DNA of 64,000 nt from Halicephalobus mephisto (lineage: Eukaryota; Nematoda; Chromadorea; Rhabditida; Panagrolaimidae), in NCBI GenBank assembly GCA_009193035.1, contig SWDT01000091.1:62001-126000 (forward strand), given 5' to 3'. Positions 9,622 through 23,300 of this stretch are shown here, one piece after another. Every line of letters starts with the position of its first letter. The stretch's first letter is position 1. The position numbers and the translations under genes are program-made. The notes beneath the pieces are model-generated. The model did no database searches. It saw nothing but the letters and a program-made list of their open reading frames with translations, and was not told the origin of the DNA.

Positions 9622-12600
9622 ATGTCAAGTACAGTAATCCCACCGGATTTTTACGCTACTGCAGCGGTGCTCTTCGACTACACCAACACCAGTGCCACTC
9701 TGAAGCAGAATTCCACTGTGAATTTCGCTCAGGATCCACCGCCAAAGGCTACTATAGACAGCGTAGTGTACATCTACGGTATCGTTCTGATTCTGATTCC
9801 AACAGCAACGATATTAGGAAACTTGCTAGTGATCGTCTCCGTACTGAGGTTCAAGTCCCTTCATTCCGCGATTAATTTCCTAATATTAGGACTGGCTGTG
9901 GCTGACTTGTTCGTGGCGTTATTCGTGATGCCATATGCCGTCTACATCCATGTCCAAGGGGGGTACTGGTTCCTCGGACCGTTAATGTGCGATATTTACT
10001 CTGCTTCTGATGTAGCGTGTTCAACTGCCTCAATTTTACTTTTAGCTGTCATTTCGTTTGACAGATATCGTGCCGTGTCAAGGCCTATCCAGTACTCGAG
10101 ACAATCTCAAAACATTCAACGGGTTGTTATTATTCTTATTGCCATCTGGTTGATATCATTGGCGTTGGCTAGTCCCATCGTTTTGGGTAAGTAGAGAAAT
10201 TGGAAAGTCAATCGAGAACTTCATTGGGGTTGTTGTGGATAAATAGGGGGTTGAGAAGTTAATTGAGAACTTCATTGGGGTTGTTGTGGATAAATAAAGG
10301 GTTGAGAAGTCAATTGAGAACTTCATTGGGGTTGTTTTGGATAAATAAGGAGTTGAGAAGTCAATTGAGAACTTCATTAGGATCATTTTGGATAAGTAGA
10401 AGGTTAGGAAGTCAACCCAGAACTTCATTAGGGTCGTTTTGAGTTTAAAGACAACCCTGAAAAATCCGGTTCTTCACTCTTGGTCTTAACATGAATGATA
10501 ATTTCACTTTTTACAGTAATACTTTTAATGACTTTTGGACACTTTTTAGATTTTTTAAATATAAACTATTTCAAAAATGACAAATTTTATCTGAGTCGTT
10601 ATTTCTGAAATTAAATAAAACTACTTTCCGCATCAAGACCAAACTTGATTAACTTATTTTATTAGTTTAAAAATTATTAAATAATGAATAGACATCATCG
10701 AAAGTCGTGATGACTATTACAATGCAAAAATAACATTCAGAAGAACCTCAGGTAGTGTTCAAAATTGTCTAGAAATTCTTCTCAGTCACTATCCAAGTTC
10801 TATTTTGGATTGTTATCTTAATTATCAAAAACAGCTCCAATAGCAAACTTGGATAGTGTCTGAAATTGTTTAAATATTGTGACTTCTTCATCACTATCCT
10901 AGTTTTATTCTGAACTACTATCAAAAAACAGCCCCAATGGCAAACTTGGATAGTGTCTGAAATTGTTTAAATATTGTGACTTCTCCGTCACTATCCTAGT
11001 TTTATTTTGAACTACTATCAAAAAACAGCCCCAATGGCAAACTTGGATAGTGTCTAACTTCTTTGTTTTTCAAGCACTATCCAACATGTTCTTAAAAAGT
11101 GGATAACTGTTCTCAATGATTATTTATTTAATCTTATTGTCGTTTCAGGAGTGAATAACAGGCCTGCAGATGCTTCTCCTTATGAATGCCGGTTTTATAA
11201 TCCAGAATTCTCCATCATGAGTTCCATTGTCTCTTTCGTAATCCCTTGCTTCATTGTCCTTTTCGTCTACATCAGAATCATGATGGCATTGAGAAAAAGA
11301 GAAAAAGCGGCAAAATTGAGACGTCAAGCGAACCAATTAGAATCAGGAAAAAAAGATGAATATGACGGAGAAGAAGCGGGTCAAATCGTTGCAGGACCTG
11401 GTGAGTTTTATTTTATTGCTTTAATTTTTTACTTTTTGTGGAAACCCAGATTGTTGTGAAAAATTTTTAACATTTGAGTGACTTTTGGCTTGGCCTTAAC
11501 GGTTTTTGCTGTGGAATTTGACAAGTGTGAAATCGAAGGAAATTGTCTTTATTGATTAAAAATACACTTTTATTTTCTGGAAAAGAATACTGTATTTTTT
11601 TTAATAACTTTTATTTTAGTCGATTTTATTTATCTCGCTTAGCTTTATTTTCGTTCTGAAGCTAGAAGGATAAAAAATTTATTTTTATTTCGAAATTAGT
11701 GGGATTTTAGAAATTTTTATTAATGTCTTTCGAAAAGTGTAAAATGTTCTTTAAAAAATTTGAAATGGATATAATTCTGTGAATATTTGATGAACTTTGA
11801 TAATTCTTTCTTTGTTAGGTATATATGAGGTTAGAGTATCGTTTGATATAGAGAAATACAAAAGTAGAGACGATTTTGAGAGGAAATTAAAGACTATCGG
11901 GATCTCATCTAATACAACGAAAATAACTTTCAAGTTTTGGTGTTCTGTTCCAAATTTTATTCATTAGTTAAGTGTTCTCCTGATCTTGGAACACCAGTTT
12001 CAAACCCTAATATTCTGTTCTAAAGTTTAGTTTCCTCATTTCTGAAGGGAGAAATGTTCCCCTTATGCTGTAATAACTTTCAAGTTTTAATATTTTTTAA
12101 TCTTATTAATTCCTGAAGTGTTCCCGAAGAGCTGAAATTAAACGTTGTATTTGAAACCCGGTTTCACTATGCTATGAAGAAAGAAGCCCCTAATGTTTGA
12201 AAAGCACCACTGTGTAATTCTACGGTGTTTCAGTTCCATAAAGTAAACTCTAAACTTATTTTACCCTAATAAAAGCCATTATCAGAGCATATTAAATACT
12301 CCTTAACTTCGATCAATTTCAAATTTAAATTTCACAGTAATATCTTCTGTTACAAATCTGTTGCATGAGTAAATTCCGAAAATCTCTTTATTTTAATCTG
12401 GTTTGTCTTATTTTTACACATCCTGGGGACGAAAATGGGATCAAGTAGTTTCAGAATTGAATTACACTTAAAAATGATAATTTTTAAAACTATAAATACA
12501 GTAAATCTTTCCACAAACATTCTTCCTACAGTAGTTTCCTTGTCTTATTCAGTTTCAATTTTGCGTCAATTTGTTTTATTCCATGTTACAGCGGTAAATG

Positions 12601-15600
12601 TGATGATGTTGGCTCTGCCGTCGATGACTCGTCGGATTCGTCGATATGAACGTCACAAAGCTGCTGTGGAAAACGCGGGTGAGGAGGAAGAATCAGAAAA
12701 CGAGGGGGTTTCTGGGGACGAGGAAGATGAGGACGATTTTGACGAAGATGATGAAGATGTTTTTGAAGACGAAAGTGAAGTTGATTTATTAGAATTTCCC
12801 AATACTGATGAATCTGCTGTGGATTCTGGAATTGGTCAAATGAAGAAAAAACGTCCAAGTAATGGAAAAAGAAAAAATAAAAAACGTCGAAATCGAAACA
12901 GATCAAGTGGAGCGGATAGTTTGGCCGCAGCTGCCGTCACAGCTAGTAACGCAGCAAAAGGCAAGAGTTCCGCTACCCCTCAAGCACTTTGTTTGTCCTC
13001 TTTTCTACCCATTCTGGGTACAGCCACCGCTTCCGTGGGGGAACCGAGAAGGCCGCATCCGGTCTCCCCCAGAAATTTGTTGTTTCCAGGGCTGATCCAG
13101 GGCGATCAACCGAAATCAGCTTCTGTAACCGTTAAAGTGGAGTCTGTGACTGAAACTTCTCCTACTATCGAAAAAGATTTCAATAACCCCTCCATCGACC
13201 CCTCCATCGACCCTTCCATCAACAGAGAAGCTATCTGGGAAGCCAGGGCCAGGTTTTTTCGGTCTACTTCCGGTCCATCTGTCCTGGATGCCAAGTCTCC
13301 GTTGATGTTGAGGAGATTTGTCCTGGATTCCGACAACGATCCCGGGATTTTGCATCTGGATGTGAAGACCCTCGAGGAATCGAAGCGGAGACGGAGTTGT
13401 GATCTAGAAACCTTAAAAAGTACGGTGGTCGTTACTTCTACAAAAAACTCACTTTTTCATTTTTATGTAAATTTTTATTTCGTAATTTCATTACAGTATC
13501 CTTGTTTATCTTAATTGATTTTTTCAGCTTGCAGTGAACCTTAGCTGTTTCAGATTCACTTCCTCGTTCCACGAGGAAACTGCTTTTTTGAATTTTTGTT
13601 GTGTTTTGCTTAGCATACTGTAGACGATCATAGGTTACTGTAGAAGTCAGATCCAAGTTTCGACCGTAGTCGGGACCGGATTTAACTTTTGCAATTTAGT
13701 TTAGTTTTTGCACTAACATAGAAATGTATCTAATCCGTGCACTTAAATTATTTAATTTTAAATAATATATTTTTTCTAGATGATCATTTTCTCGCCGGGA
13801 GTTCCACCCCAAGGTCGAGCACGGATTCGTTGTCCGAAAACGTCAACGTCGTCACGAATGACTTCATTTCAGAAGGCCCAACTTCGATGTCGAGGTTAGT
13901 CATTCTGAAATTACTGTAACTATTAATAAATATATTATTTAAAATTAAATAAGAAATTCAAAAGTTTTTCAATAGGAATTTTAAAAAAATACTTTTAAAT
14001 TTTTCTGATTTTTCAAATTTAGATGATTTTGAATTTTTTAGAATCACATAAAAATTAAATTTCATGTTTTTGGTCCTAACTGGAAAGTTTGGAAATTCTT
14101 ATCGAGATAACTTTTTGGAATTTAAAATTTTTTTTTATATTGTTATAATTTAAAATTTTTTAGAATCACATAAAAATTAAATTTCATATTTTTGGTCCTA
14201 ACTGGAAAGTTTTAGAATTTTTTGTTGAGACAACTTTTTGGAATTTAAAATTTAAAATTTTATTTTTTTATTTTTTATAATATTATGATTTCGAAACTTC
14301 TCAGAAGTATACAAATATATTAAAATTCATAGTTTTCGGTCTTATGTGGAAAGCTATAAAAGTTTACATTTGAGACAGGATTAGAACCGGAGTACAAAGT
14401 AGTCAAAACTACTTACTGTATATCTCAAACAAATACTACAAAGTTTCTCAGGAATTTTCGCACCAAAAGTCCGATTTTTCATGATATCTTAAATATTTAT
14501 AAAATTACCTAAAATTATTCCATTTTTGTCAGTATTTTTCAAATAATTCGTTTTCAGAAGATCTTCAGATTTTGACTCTTCTTTCGCCAACAATACCGTA
14601 TCCTCCATCAACTCTTCCAACATGATAGATCGGTCAGACAGGTCCTCAGCAAGTGAATTCAAGAGATCGTAAGTAATCCAATCGGGACCCAAGGGTGTAC
14701 TTTTAAAAATTTTTTAAATTCCAAAAGTTCGAAATTTTGAAAAAAATCATTTTTACATTTTTTCAGAAAATTGAAAAAAATCATTTTTTACATTTTTTCA
14801 GAAAATTGAAAAACTCGATTTACTTCCACAGAAGATCCCTGACGATGCCTGCGGTGGATTCCGTCTGCAATAACAAGAAAGAAATCCACTCGATCAAGGA
14901 ACCTTTTCTTCCTTCTTTTTTGAAGACGATATCCAAAAAATCCCCCAGGATATTCAAGAATTCATCAAATTCAATGTCAGTGACCGAAAATTCGACTTTT
15001 AAAAGAAACTGTAGTCCTCAATTGACGAGTGTGAGGGGGATAAATGAAGACAACTTAATCATCGCGAATTCGACCACAGAAACCCCCAAAAAAACCAAAC
15101 ATGGAACTGGTGAGAAATTAATTTTAAATAAAATAACTTAAATTTTTTATTTAATTTGTGGTTTTAGAAGAAGAAATCGACCGTTTGATCATGTCCTCTG
15201 CCGAGACAGAAACCCTCTCTGTCACGCAGATTACGGTACAATCTCGAGAAACTCCAAGTCCCACGGGCTTCAATCAAGCAATAATCCGCAGAACTCCTCT
15301 GAATTCCACCGGACATCTGGAAGAAGGCCGAAAATCGCTCCCTGATTGCAGTTTGGCGACCACCGCGGCAAGTGCAAAGATCGGTGGTCTCGTCATAGAG
15401 AACGAGACTGCATCGATGGAGACCCCGAAGCACATTCCTCTGGAAAACAAGAGACTTCAGAAGGTCCAGAACAAAGAAGAATGCGGATCTCCGTCGGTGT
15501 CCTTCAACATCGCCGGAAAAACGTTCTTCGGGGGCACTAGGGGTCAATCGACGTCTTCCGCTCCCATGTCCATCAGACGAAGGTCGTCCTTCGCCGAGGT

Positions 15601-17121
15601 CGGCTCCGACTCCAAGCCAAGCGGATCCAGTTGCGGACTGCCCTCGAGCATCTCCAGCAACGTCATCAGTTCTGGTAAGTCCACTAATTTCAATTTTTTT
15701 AAATTTAAAAAAAATTTTAATTTTTTTAAAACGTTATTTTTGAACAAAAATAATTTTTAGAAAGTACTGGTCTTCTTCCAAAAAATAAAGTTTTTGCAAC
15801 AAAACCGAAACCGAAACACTCGAATTCAAAGCACTCGATGGACTCCAACCCCAGTGTCTCCAGCGCGACCAAGGCTCTGGAGCAGAAAAGGAAGTTACTC
15901 AACAACTCGAAACTCAACGGGTCATCCACAGCTCTCGCCGTCAGAATCGTCAAAAGGACCATCAATAGGAAAGAATCCAGCTTGAAACGGAAAGTCACCA
16001 AAGCTCAGAGAAAGGAAAAACGGGCAACCAAGACCCTCGGCATCGTGGTCGGTGAGTGATAATCTGTCAATCAAAATTAGAGGAAAATATTAAATTTCAA
16101 AAATAAGAACTAATCCGTTTAGGATCATCAAAATGCAAATTTTCTTTATGAAGATAAAGTTTCTTAGAAGATTTTAGAATTTTCTAGAATCAAATAAATA
16201 ATTCTAAAATTTCCGAAAACTTGTCAGAAATTTTTTAAAATTCTTTAAGATTAAGTAGATATTTTAAAAATTTTCTAGAATATTAGATAATCTTAAAATT
16301 TTTTAAAATCAGTTAGAAATTTTTGAAATTTTTTAAAATTATTCAAGATTAAGTAGATATTAAAATTTTCTAGAATATTAGATAATCTTAAAATTTTCGA
16401 AAACTTGTCAGAAAATTTAAAAATTTTTTAAAATTATTCAAGATTAAGTAGATATTAAAATTTTCTAGAATATTAGATATTCTTAAAATTTTTTAAAATC
16501 AGTTAGAAAATTTTGAAATTTTTTAAAATTATTCAAGATTAAGTAGATATTTTGAAAATTTTCTTTAATCAGATGCATAATTTTAAAATATATTAAAAAA
16601 TTTCGACATCTTTGAAAATATTTCTTAATCAGATCAACAATTCTAAAAATTCCTAAAATCTATTTAAAAATTTCAAAATTTTCAAAAATCTTTGAATTTA
16701 ATAAAAATTTTAAAATTATCTGAAAATTTCAAAAAATTTTTTCAAAGAATTCTGTGATACTTTTTAATTTTTAATTTTTACAATAAAATTTAAAAAATGA
16801 ATTTTCTTATTTTCGACAATTTTGGATGGATTTTTAAAAATTAAAATTTTACATTTAAATTGAATTTTTTCAGGAATTTTCCTAATCTGCTGGGTGCCGT
16901 TTTTCACCATCAACATCCTCAACGCCGTCTGTATCCTCATCGACCAGCCTAGTTGTCAAGTCGGATTTAATCCGTTTTTCTTCTCCACCTGGATCGGATA
17001 CATGAATTCTTTCATGAATCCTGTCATCTACACTATATTCAACACGGAATTCAGAAAAGCCTTCAAGAGCCTCATCTGCGGCAGGGACGCCTCCAGAAGA
17101 CATCGGGCGAGACACGTTTAA
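9622..17121 (+). CDS. dop-2: D2-like dopamine receptor (dop-2 orthologue)
   Basis: Class A amine GPCR of the plasma membrane; in C. elegans the Gi/o-coupled D2-like receptor DOP-2 acts in dopaminergic neurons. Exons: 9622-10186, 11149-11400, 12592-13419, 13780-13894, 14558-14668, 14832-15109, 15168-15674, 15761-16051, 16874-17121; frame holds throughout and gives 1064 aa. Visible marks: N67 in TM1, D95 in TM2, aspartate D130 that binds the amine (DVACS), DRY 147-149, W175 in TM4, ECL2 cysteine 202, TM5 serines 213, 214 and 217 (catechol contacts), CWVPFF in TM6 and NPVIY in TM7, then a short tail. The third intracellular loop is very long, roughly residues 240-965, with an acidic run near 303-342 followed by a Lys/Arg-rich run. 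The ATG at 9622 is the only one giving a short extracellular N terminus; an upstream 5' exon is possible. Ends 198 bp from the tail of the papilin gene. Confidence 0.93.
10200..10440. repeat. ~60-bp tandem repeat in receptor intron 1
   Basis: About four copies of a unit containing GAACTTCATTGGGGTTGTTG and GATAAATAAGGGGTTGAGAAG. It starts just after the splice donor at 10187. A minus-strand open frame across it is repeat-derived. Confidence 0.75.
10740..11090. repeat. 'ggatagtgact / agtcactatcc' repeat, receptor intron 1
   Basis: Three units with paired inverted motifs (CACTATCC and GGATAGTG) and an ACAGCTCCAATGGCAAACTT-like linker. The same family fills the last intron of the papilin gene (17540-18090) and an intron of the KASH gene (62640-63065). 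Confidence 0.7.
11755..12333 (-). repeat. ~590-bp inverted repeat, right arm
   Basis: Reverse complement of 8371-8960, located in intron 2 of the dopamine receptor gene. It carries the same short frame (11751-11933 on the minus strand), with I/V, H/Y and K/I changes relative to the left arm. Confidence 0.8.
14065..14370. repeat. Dispersed repeat in receptor intron 4
   Basis: Three copies of the family seen at 1-330 (TTTTGGTCCTAACTGGAAAG core, then GAGATAACTTTTTGGAATTT). Intron 4 runs 13895-14557. Confidence 0.6.
16140..16740. repeat. AT-rich tandem repeat in receptor intron 8
   Basis: Four to five degenerate ~120-bp units with TTTTCTAGAATATTAGATAA and ATTATTCAAGATTAAGTAGA cores. They fill most of the 16052-16873 intron separating the TM6 start from the last exon. 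Confidence 0.65.
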
Positions 17122-17225
17122 CCTATGCAAAATTATCTAATGCCAAAAAAGCCAAATGAAATTATTTGCTCAAATTTATTGTTCTTCAACATTCCATTTT
17201 TTTTCATATCTGTAAAAATTAAAAA

Positions 17226-17266
17226 AATAAAATTTTCCACCATAAAGTTGTCAATTTTGATTTATT
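17226..17266. promoter_or_regulatory. Back-to-back polyadenylation signals
   Basis: AATAAA at 17226-17231 on the plus strand fits the dopamine receptor mRNA (stop at 17121). TTTATT at 17261-17266 is AATAAA on the minus strand and fits the papilin mRNA (stop at 17320). The two convergent 3' ends lie about 35 bp apart. Assignment is by position only. Confidence 0.5.
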
Positions 17267-17319
17267 AAATTTACAAAAACAAAATGATATCCATTGAGCA
17301 GTTAGGGGATAAAGCTAAA

Positions 17320-20300
17320 TCAAAACTTGAAACCACTTTTGGTACAAGTGGCACAGCAGAATTTACCGTAACGGATATTTGAGCAGAGGCCTGTCCTGGT
17401 GATGAGTTCGCAAGTTGTTGGAGTTCCCTTGTCGACGCAGAATTCTTTTGGAAGGGATTCTGAAAATTTCGAAATCAATGAATAAAAATTAAAAGTTCAC
17501 AAAAAGAATATTAGTCACTATCTAAAATTTAAAATAAGTCTAATAGGAATTTTGAATAGTGATTGCAAAAGACAATTAATTGCTCAAATCAGTCACTATC
17601 CAGATAATTTCTTGAGCTGTCATTTCGTGGTCAGAAAACAGCTTTAATAAATTTTATGAACAGTGACTGAAAAAGACAATTAATTGGTAAAATCAGTCAC
17701 TATCCAGGCAATTTCTTGAGCTGATTTTAATTACAAAAATAACTAATAAAATGTCTAAATAGTGACTGGAAGAGACAATTAACCACCCAAATCAGTCACT
17801 ATCTAGATAATTTCTTGAGCTGTCATTTCGTGATCAGAAAACAGCTTTAATAAATTTTATGAACAGTGATTGGAAGAGACAATTAACCGTCCAAATCAGT
17901 CACTATCCAGGCAATTTCTTGAGCTGATTTTAATTACAAAAATAACTAATAAAACTTCTGAATAGTGACTGGAAGAGACAATTAACCACCCAAATCAGTC
18001 ACTATCCATGCAATTTCTTGAGCTGTCATTTCGTGATCAGAAAACAGCTCCATTAGAAACGTTGGATAGTGATTCCAGAGCACTACTTTTGGACACTACC
18101 CAAATTTTAAATCATGATTATTTCTAATTTTCAAAAATCATCTTAAATTCCAGATTTCAGCAATTTTTCAAATATCGAATAACTTAGATCCTACCTTTGA
18201 CCACAATTTCTTCTGCTTCCGACAGTATTCCCAGTTTTCCAGCAGCACAAGCGTATTTTCCAGAATCTTCCTTCTGGATGTTGGTGATAGTCAATTTCTG
18301 ATTATTATTAGAAAATCCGAATTTCTGATCGACCATTCCCGATTCTAATTCGATGTTATTCCTAAACCAGGCAAATTCACTTTTATCTCCTGATTTCAAA
18401 ACACAGGTCATTTCAACGACGGCTCCGGCGATGTACGGACCGAGATTCGACAACTTCACTTTAGGTGGATGGATTTTCGTCTCAGTTACAGTAACAGTCC
18501 TTCTGTGGGGTCTACAAGCGTTGACACAAGCCTCTTCGGTGTCAAATCGGTTTTCATTTCCTCCACATCCAGAGTAGGTGAAAGTCCTGCATTGTCCGTC
18601 AGATTCGTCGAAGAACCATCTGATTTCACTGCCTTCACAAGGACCTGATTCAAACGGCAATTTACAGGTTTTTTCATTATGAAGTTGCATATTTTCCGAT
18701 TTAGGCAAACATTGAGATTCACATTCTGGCTTACTGTTGAATCTGTTACCGTTTCCTCTACATCCACCGTAGGTGAATTTCTTGCAGTCAGAAGTGTCCT
18801 TGTCGAAGTACCATTGGGTCAAGGCATCGACACAGGGTCCAGTGTCCCTGTCAAGCCGACAGATGTCCTGAGTACCAGATACGGTAGTTTTAATTTCGGT
18901 AGAACATAAATGAACACATTCCGCCTTAGTGCTGAATCGGTTACCGTTTCCACCACATCCGGACCAAAGAAACATTTCACATGTATTTTTTTCTTCGTTG
19001 TAGAACCATCTGGAAACTTTTTGATAACAATTTCCCGTTTCTTTTGGTTGAGTACAAACAGCAACATCACGGAATTTTCCACAAGCTCTCTGACAAGACT
19101 CTTCCGAAGTGAAGTAGTTCGCATTGTGCTTGCATCCGGAGTACATGAAAGTCACACAATCCCTAGCTTCAGAATCGAATCTCCAAGCTAGTTCTTCTCC
19201 GAAACAAGTTCCTTTGTCTTCTGGAAGTTGACAAAGTTCCGGCAAAGCCGATTTTGTATGAGGATGAAAAAAAACTTCCTTATTTGAAGAATTAACTTCT
19301 GAATTTTCAAACAATCGTAATTCCTTAGGCAAATTTTCTTTTTCTTTTTCTTCTTCTTCATCAATAGCATCATACTCCTTCGCTTCCATCTGGCCTTCTC
19401 TGTCAACATATCCTTCATCTTCTTCGTTGTACAGATTACGGTAAACAGCAGGATGAGCTCGAAGAGTGAGGGCCTGCAAAAGCTTTAAATATTCAAATAT
19501 TTAAAAATTCCAAAATATAAAATTACTTGTTGTCGAGATTTGGTTCCACAATTTTCTTCACATTCATCAAAAGAGTCAAATTTGTTGTCGTTACCTCCAC
19601 ATCCACCGTAGAAGAACTGTTCACAACGTTTTAATTCACTGTTGTAATAATACATGGAAATCAGAGCTCTGAAATTACAGTAATTAAAAATGTTTGAAAA
19701 AATTACTCCATTTTAGAAAATTATTTTTCAATAGTTTTACAAAAAGTAGAAAAATATGAATTTTATATAAAAAAATTACTTTTTAAATTTCAATTTTGAA
19801 TGAAATTGATTTTAAAAAATCTATAAAAAATATTTCTTTTAAATTTCAATTTTGAATGAAATTGATTTTTAAAATTTTTTCTTTAAAAAATTACTTTTTT
19901 AAATTTCAATTTTTAATGAAATTGATTTTAAAAATTTTATCTTTAAAATTTTTTAAAATTATTATTGAAAAAACATACCTGCAAAAACCGACATCTTTTG
20001 GAAGTTCGCAACGGTTCTTGATGATCCCGACATCCGGGTTGTATTCCGTCACTTCTGGAGACGTCAACTGAGCATATTGGGGTTCTGAAAAAAGGACCAA
20101 TAACACAAATCACACAACAACGTAAAATTAAACAAATGTTAAAAACAAAGACAACTGAAGGACTCGGACAAAAGACATTAATTAACAAATTACAGTAATT
20201 TAACTAAAGTAGTAAAATATTTCACCAACTAGAATGCTACCGTATAACTAAAGAAATTTAATTAATTTTAAGTCTTTTAAATTTCAATTTTTTCGAATTT

Positions 20301-23300
20301 TTTAATTATTTAAAAATTTTTTAGTTTTAAAAATTTTCATTTTTCATATTTTTAATTATTTAAAAATCCAAAAATTCACTATAAATAAGTTTTAGAATTA
20401 ATTTCATTTTTGAATTTTTACAATAAAATTTGAAATTATACTTAATATTTTTTACCATTTTAGTTAAAAATAACGGAAAATAAATTGAAGTTTTAAAATT
20501 CCTAATTACTGTGAATTTCTAGAAATAAACTTTTTGAAATTTCTAAAAAATTAAAAATTAAACATTATTAAAATTTATATAAATAGCTAACATTAGGTCT
20601 TTGACAAATACTTCTAAATTAAAAAAATATAAAAAAAATTAAAAATATGAAAATTAAAAAAACATAAAATTTTAGAAATTAAAAACACAAACAAATTTAA
20701 AAAATTAAAAACACAAAAATTAAAATTTAAAAGCACAAAATTTAAAAAAAATTAAAAACACAAAAATTTAAAAAATTAAAAACACAAAAATTAAAAAACA
20801 AAATCAAAAGACAAAACACAAGACAGGACAAAACGAAAAAATCGTCCGATAAAAGTTTAAAAAAGAGATTTTATTCCGAGTTCGAGAGCAAAAAAAACAG
20901 TAAATTTTTTAAAAAATCCAATAAAGTTTGGCAAGAAGACTCATCGGAGCATCTTTGGACGGAATAATTTCAAAACGTAACCAAAAATGATTACTGTAGA
21001 TCTAAAGAGTCAACAATGAAGCAATGGGACACCGTAGTGTCAAGACCAATCATTGCAATAAATAGACGTGTGGCAGTCTTTCTACCAAAGAATAAAAATT
21101 TTTTGGGTTACTGTAATTTGGCAGAGCTAATCTCAGATCAGAAAAAATTGTAATTTTTAAATTTTTTAAATTGGAAAATTTACTGACGGTTGCCACAATG
21201 TTGTTTGCATTCCTCGATCGTTCGGAAATTATTAAGATTGCCAAGACATCCACCAAAAGTGAAACTTTCACATTCCTTGGTGGCAGGATTGAAGAAGAAT
21301 CTCTCATTTTTGCCAGCACAAGGGCCAGATACACGAGGCAACAAGCAACGGTCTGAAAAAAATTATTTTAATAAATTTCTCAATCCCAAAAAATCAATTG
21401 TCTTCAACATAATTAGATCCAAATTTGAATTTCCACAATTTCAACACTTATTCTTTATAATTATTTTTTGTACTACATTTCACCAAAGTTGCCGATCAGA
21501 ATTCGATGTCAAAATTTGATCGTCGTCTTTGACTTTTAACTTTGATCATCAGCATCAAACTCTGATGGTCAACTTTGATTATTAATTTTGACTTTACATT
21601 TTAACAATCAACTTTGACTTCAAAGTTTGATGGCCATCTTTGATTTCGAACTCTATCTGTCAACTTCGATCAGACGATGTACTGATCTACCGTAACCAAT
21701 CTACTTTTCTAAAAATGACTCACCGATATACTCTCCACACTTGTCACGGCATTCTTGTTCGGTTTCAAATCTGTTTGTATTTCCTTCACATCCGCCATAG
21801 TGGAATCTATTACAAGTGCCATCGGCCTTGTTATAGTACCACTTGGTCACAAATTTGTTGCACGGTCCAGTATCCTTAGGATATTCACAAGGTCCATCAT
21901 TTTCCGGAACAGCATGATGATGAGTATTATGGACTCTTCCTGCTCCAGCTAATCCAATTCTAATAGGAACAGAATGTCCTCGAAGACAGAGATTTTCACA
22001 TTGTTCTTTGGAGTGGAATCTATTGGCATTACCTCCACATCCAGTGTATTCAAATTGCTGACAAGACCCTGTGGCTGGTTCGTAGTAATAAGACGGGAAA
22101 CGTCCTTTGCATCGACCAACGTCCATTCGAAGACCACAAACTTCACGAGATTTAGCTAAAAAGTATAAAAATTACATATTATCATAAAATATACCAACAT
22201 AAAGATAGAATTAATTCAAAAATTAGAAACATTGAAAAAACAGCAAGTATCGAGATTTATAAAACGGTCAACATCAAAGTCAAAATCAAATCTGCACTTT
22301 GCATGCAACATTCTGGGAGACTGATATCAACATCAAGTCTCCAATTTGCATGCAACATTCTGGCAGATTGACATCAACATCAAAATCTGCACTTTGCATG
22401 CAACATTCTGGCAGACTGATATCAACATCAAAATCTGCACTTTGCATGCAACATTCGACCAAAGTGATTTAGTCAATTGTTACTCAAAAATCCAATTTAA
22501 TTTTGATTTTTGTGTTGACTATTTTACAAACCTCAACAAAGATTCTAAGAATATTAAAAATAAAGATAGAAAATTAATAAAATTTAAAAGCGGTGAAAAT
22601 TAAAGCGAGACAGTGATAGAAATAAATTCAAATTTCTCAACATCTTACTTACACCTAGATTTCCCTACAATTCCTGGTTGAGACACAATATTTGTTATTT
22701 GTTGACCAAATGCTAAAGTAAAAAATATTTAAAACCAAAAAAAATTATTTTTGGTTATTTACCTCTAGGTTCGGCTCTCATGTGACCGCATCGTTGTTCG
22801 CATTCTTCCTTACTTCTGTATCTGTTAGGATTTCCTCCACATCCAGAATAGATAAACCTATGACATTTCCCAGAGAAAGAATCAAAGTACCAAGCATCTT
22901 CGAAGTTACTGCAAGGTCCAGAATCCACATTCAGACGACAATTAGGATCATCTGGTTGACGGTGTCTGAGGACTGAAGAAAAGCTTTTTGTTACAGCGTT
23001 GTTAGAAATGCTTGAGGATAAGAACCGTGATAATATTAGTAAATCCAGTGCAAAAGACAAAGGAAAAAATAACACTATTTTGTACATCAAAGTTCGAGGT
23101 CAAAATTTGGAGTTGTTCTATTTCAAAATTACCCAAGTTGATAGAAATTAATATTTGAATTTTCCGAATGAAAACATAACTTAAGTCGTGTCTTAGAGCA
23201 AAAAGTTCGAATTTTGATGTCGAACTTCAAGTTCAAACTTTGACTATTAACTTTGATTTCAAACTTCGAACTCAAACTAACTGCTAACTTTGATCTCAAA

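Noticed and set aside
9399..9875. 158-codon frame overlapping the receptor's first exon
   Set aside because: Wrong frame relative to the clear GPCR coding sequence starting at 9622; no domain of its own.
15164..15547. 127-codon minus-strand frame opposite receptor exon 7
   Set aside because: Antisense shadow of a GC-richer coding exon.
23127..23145. ATTACCCAAGTT resembling the middle of SL1
   Set aside because: Only about 12 bases match, it lies in a dispersed repeat, and the related copy near 40750 lacks it; chance similarity.
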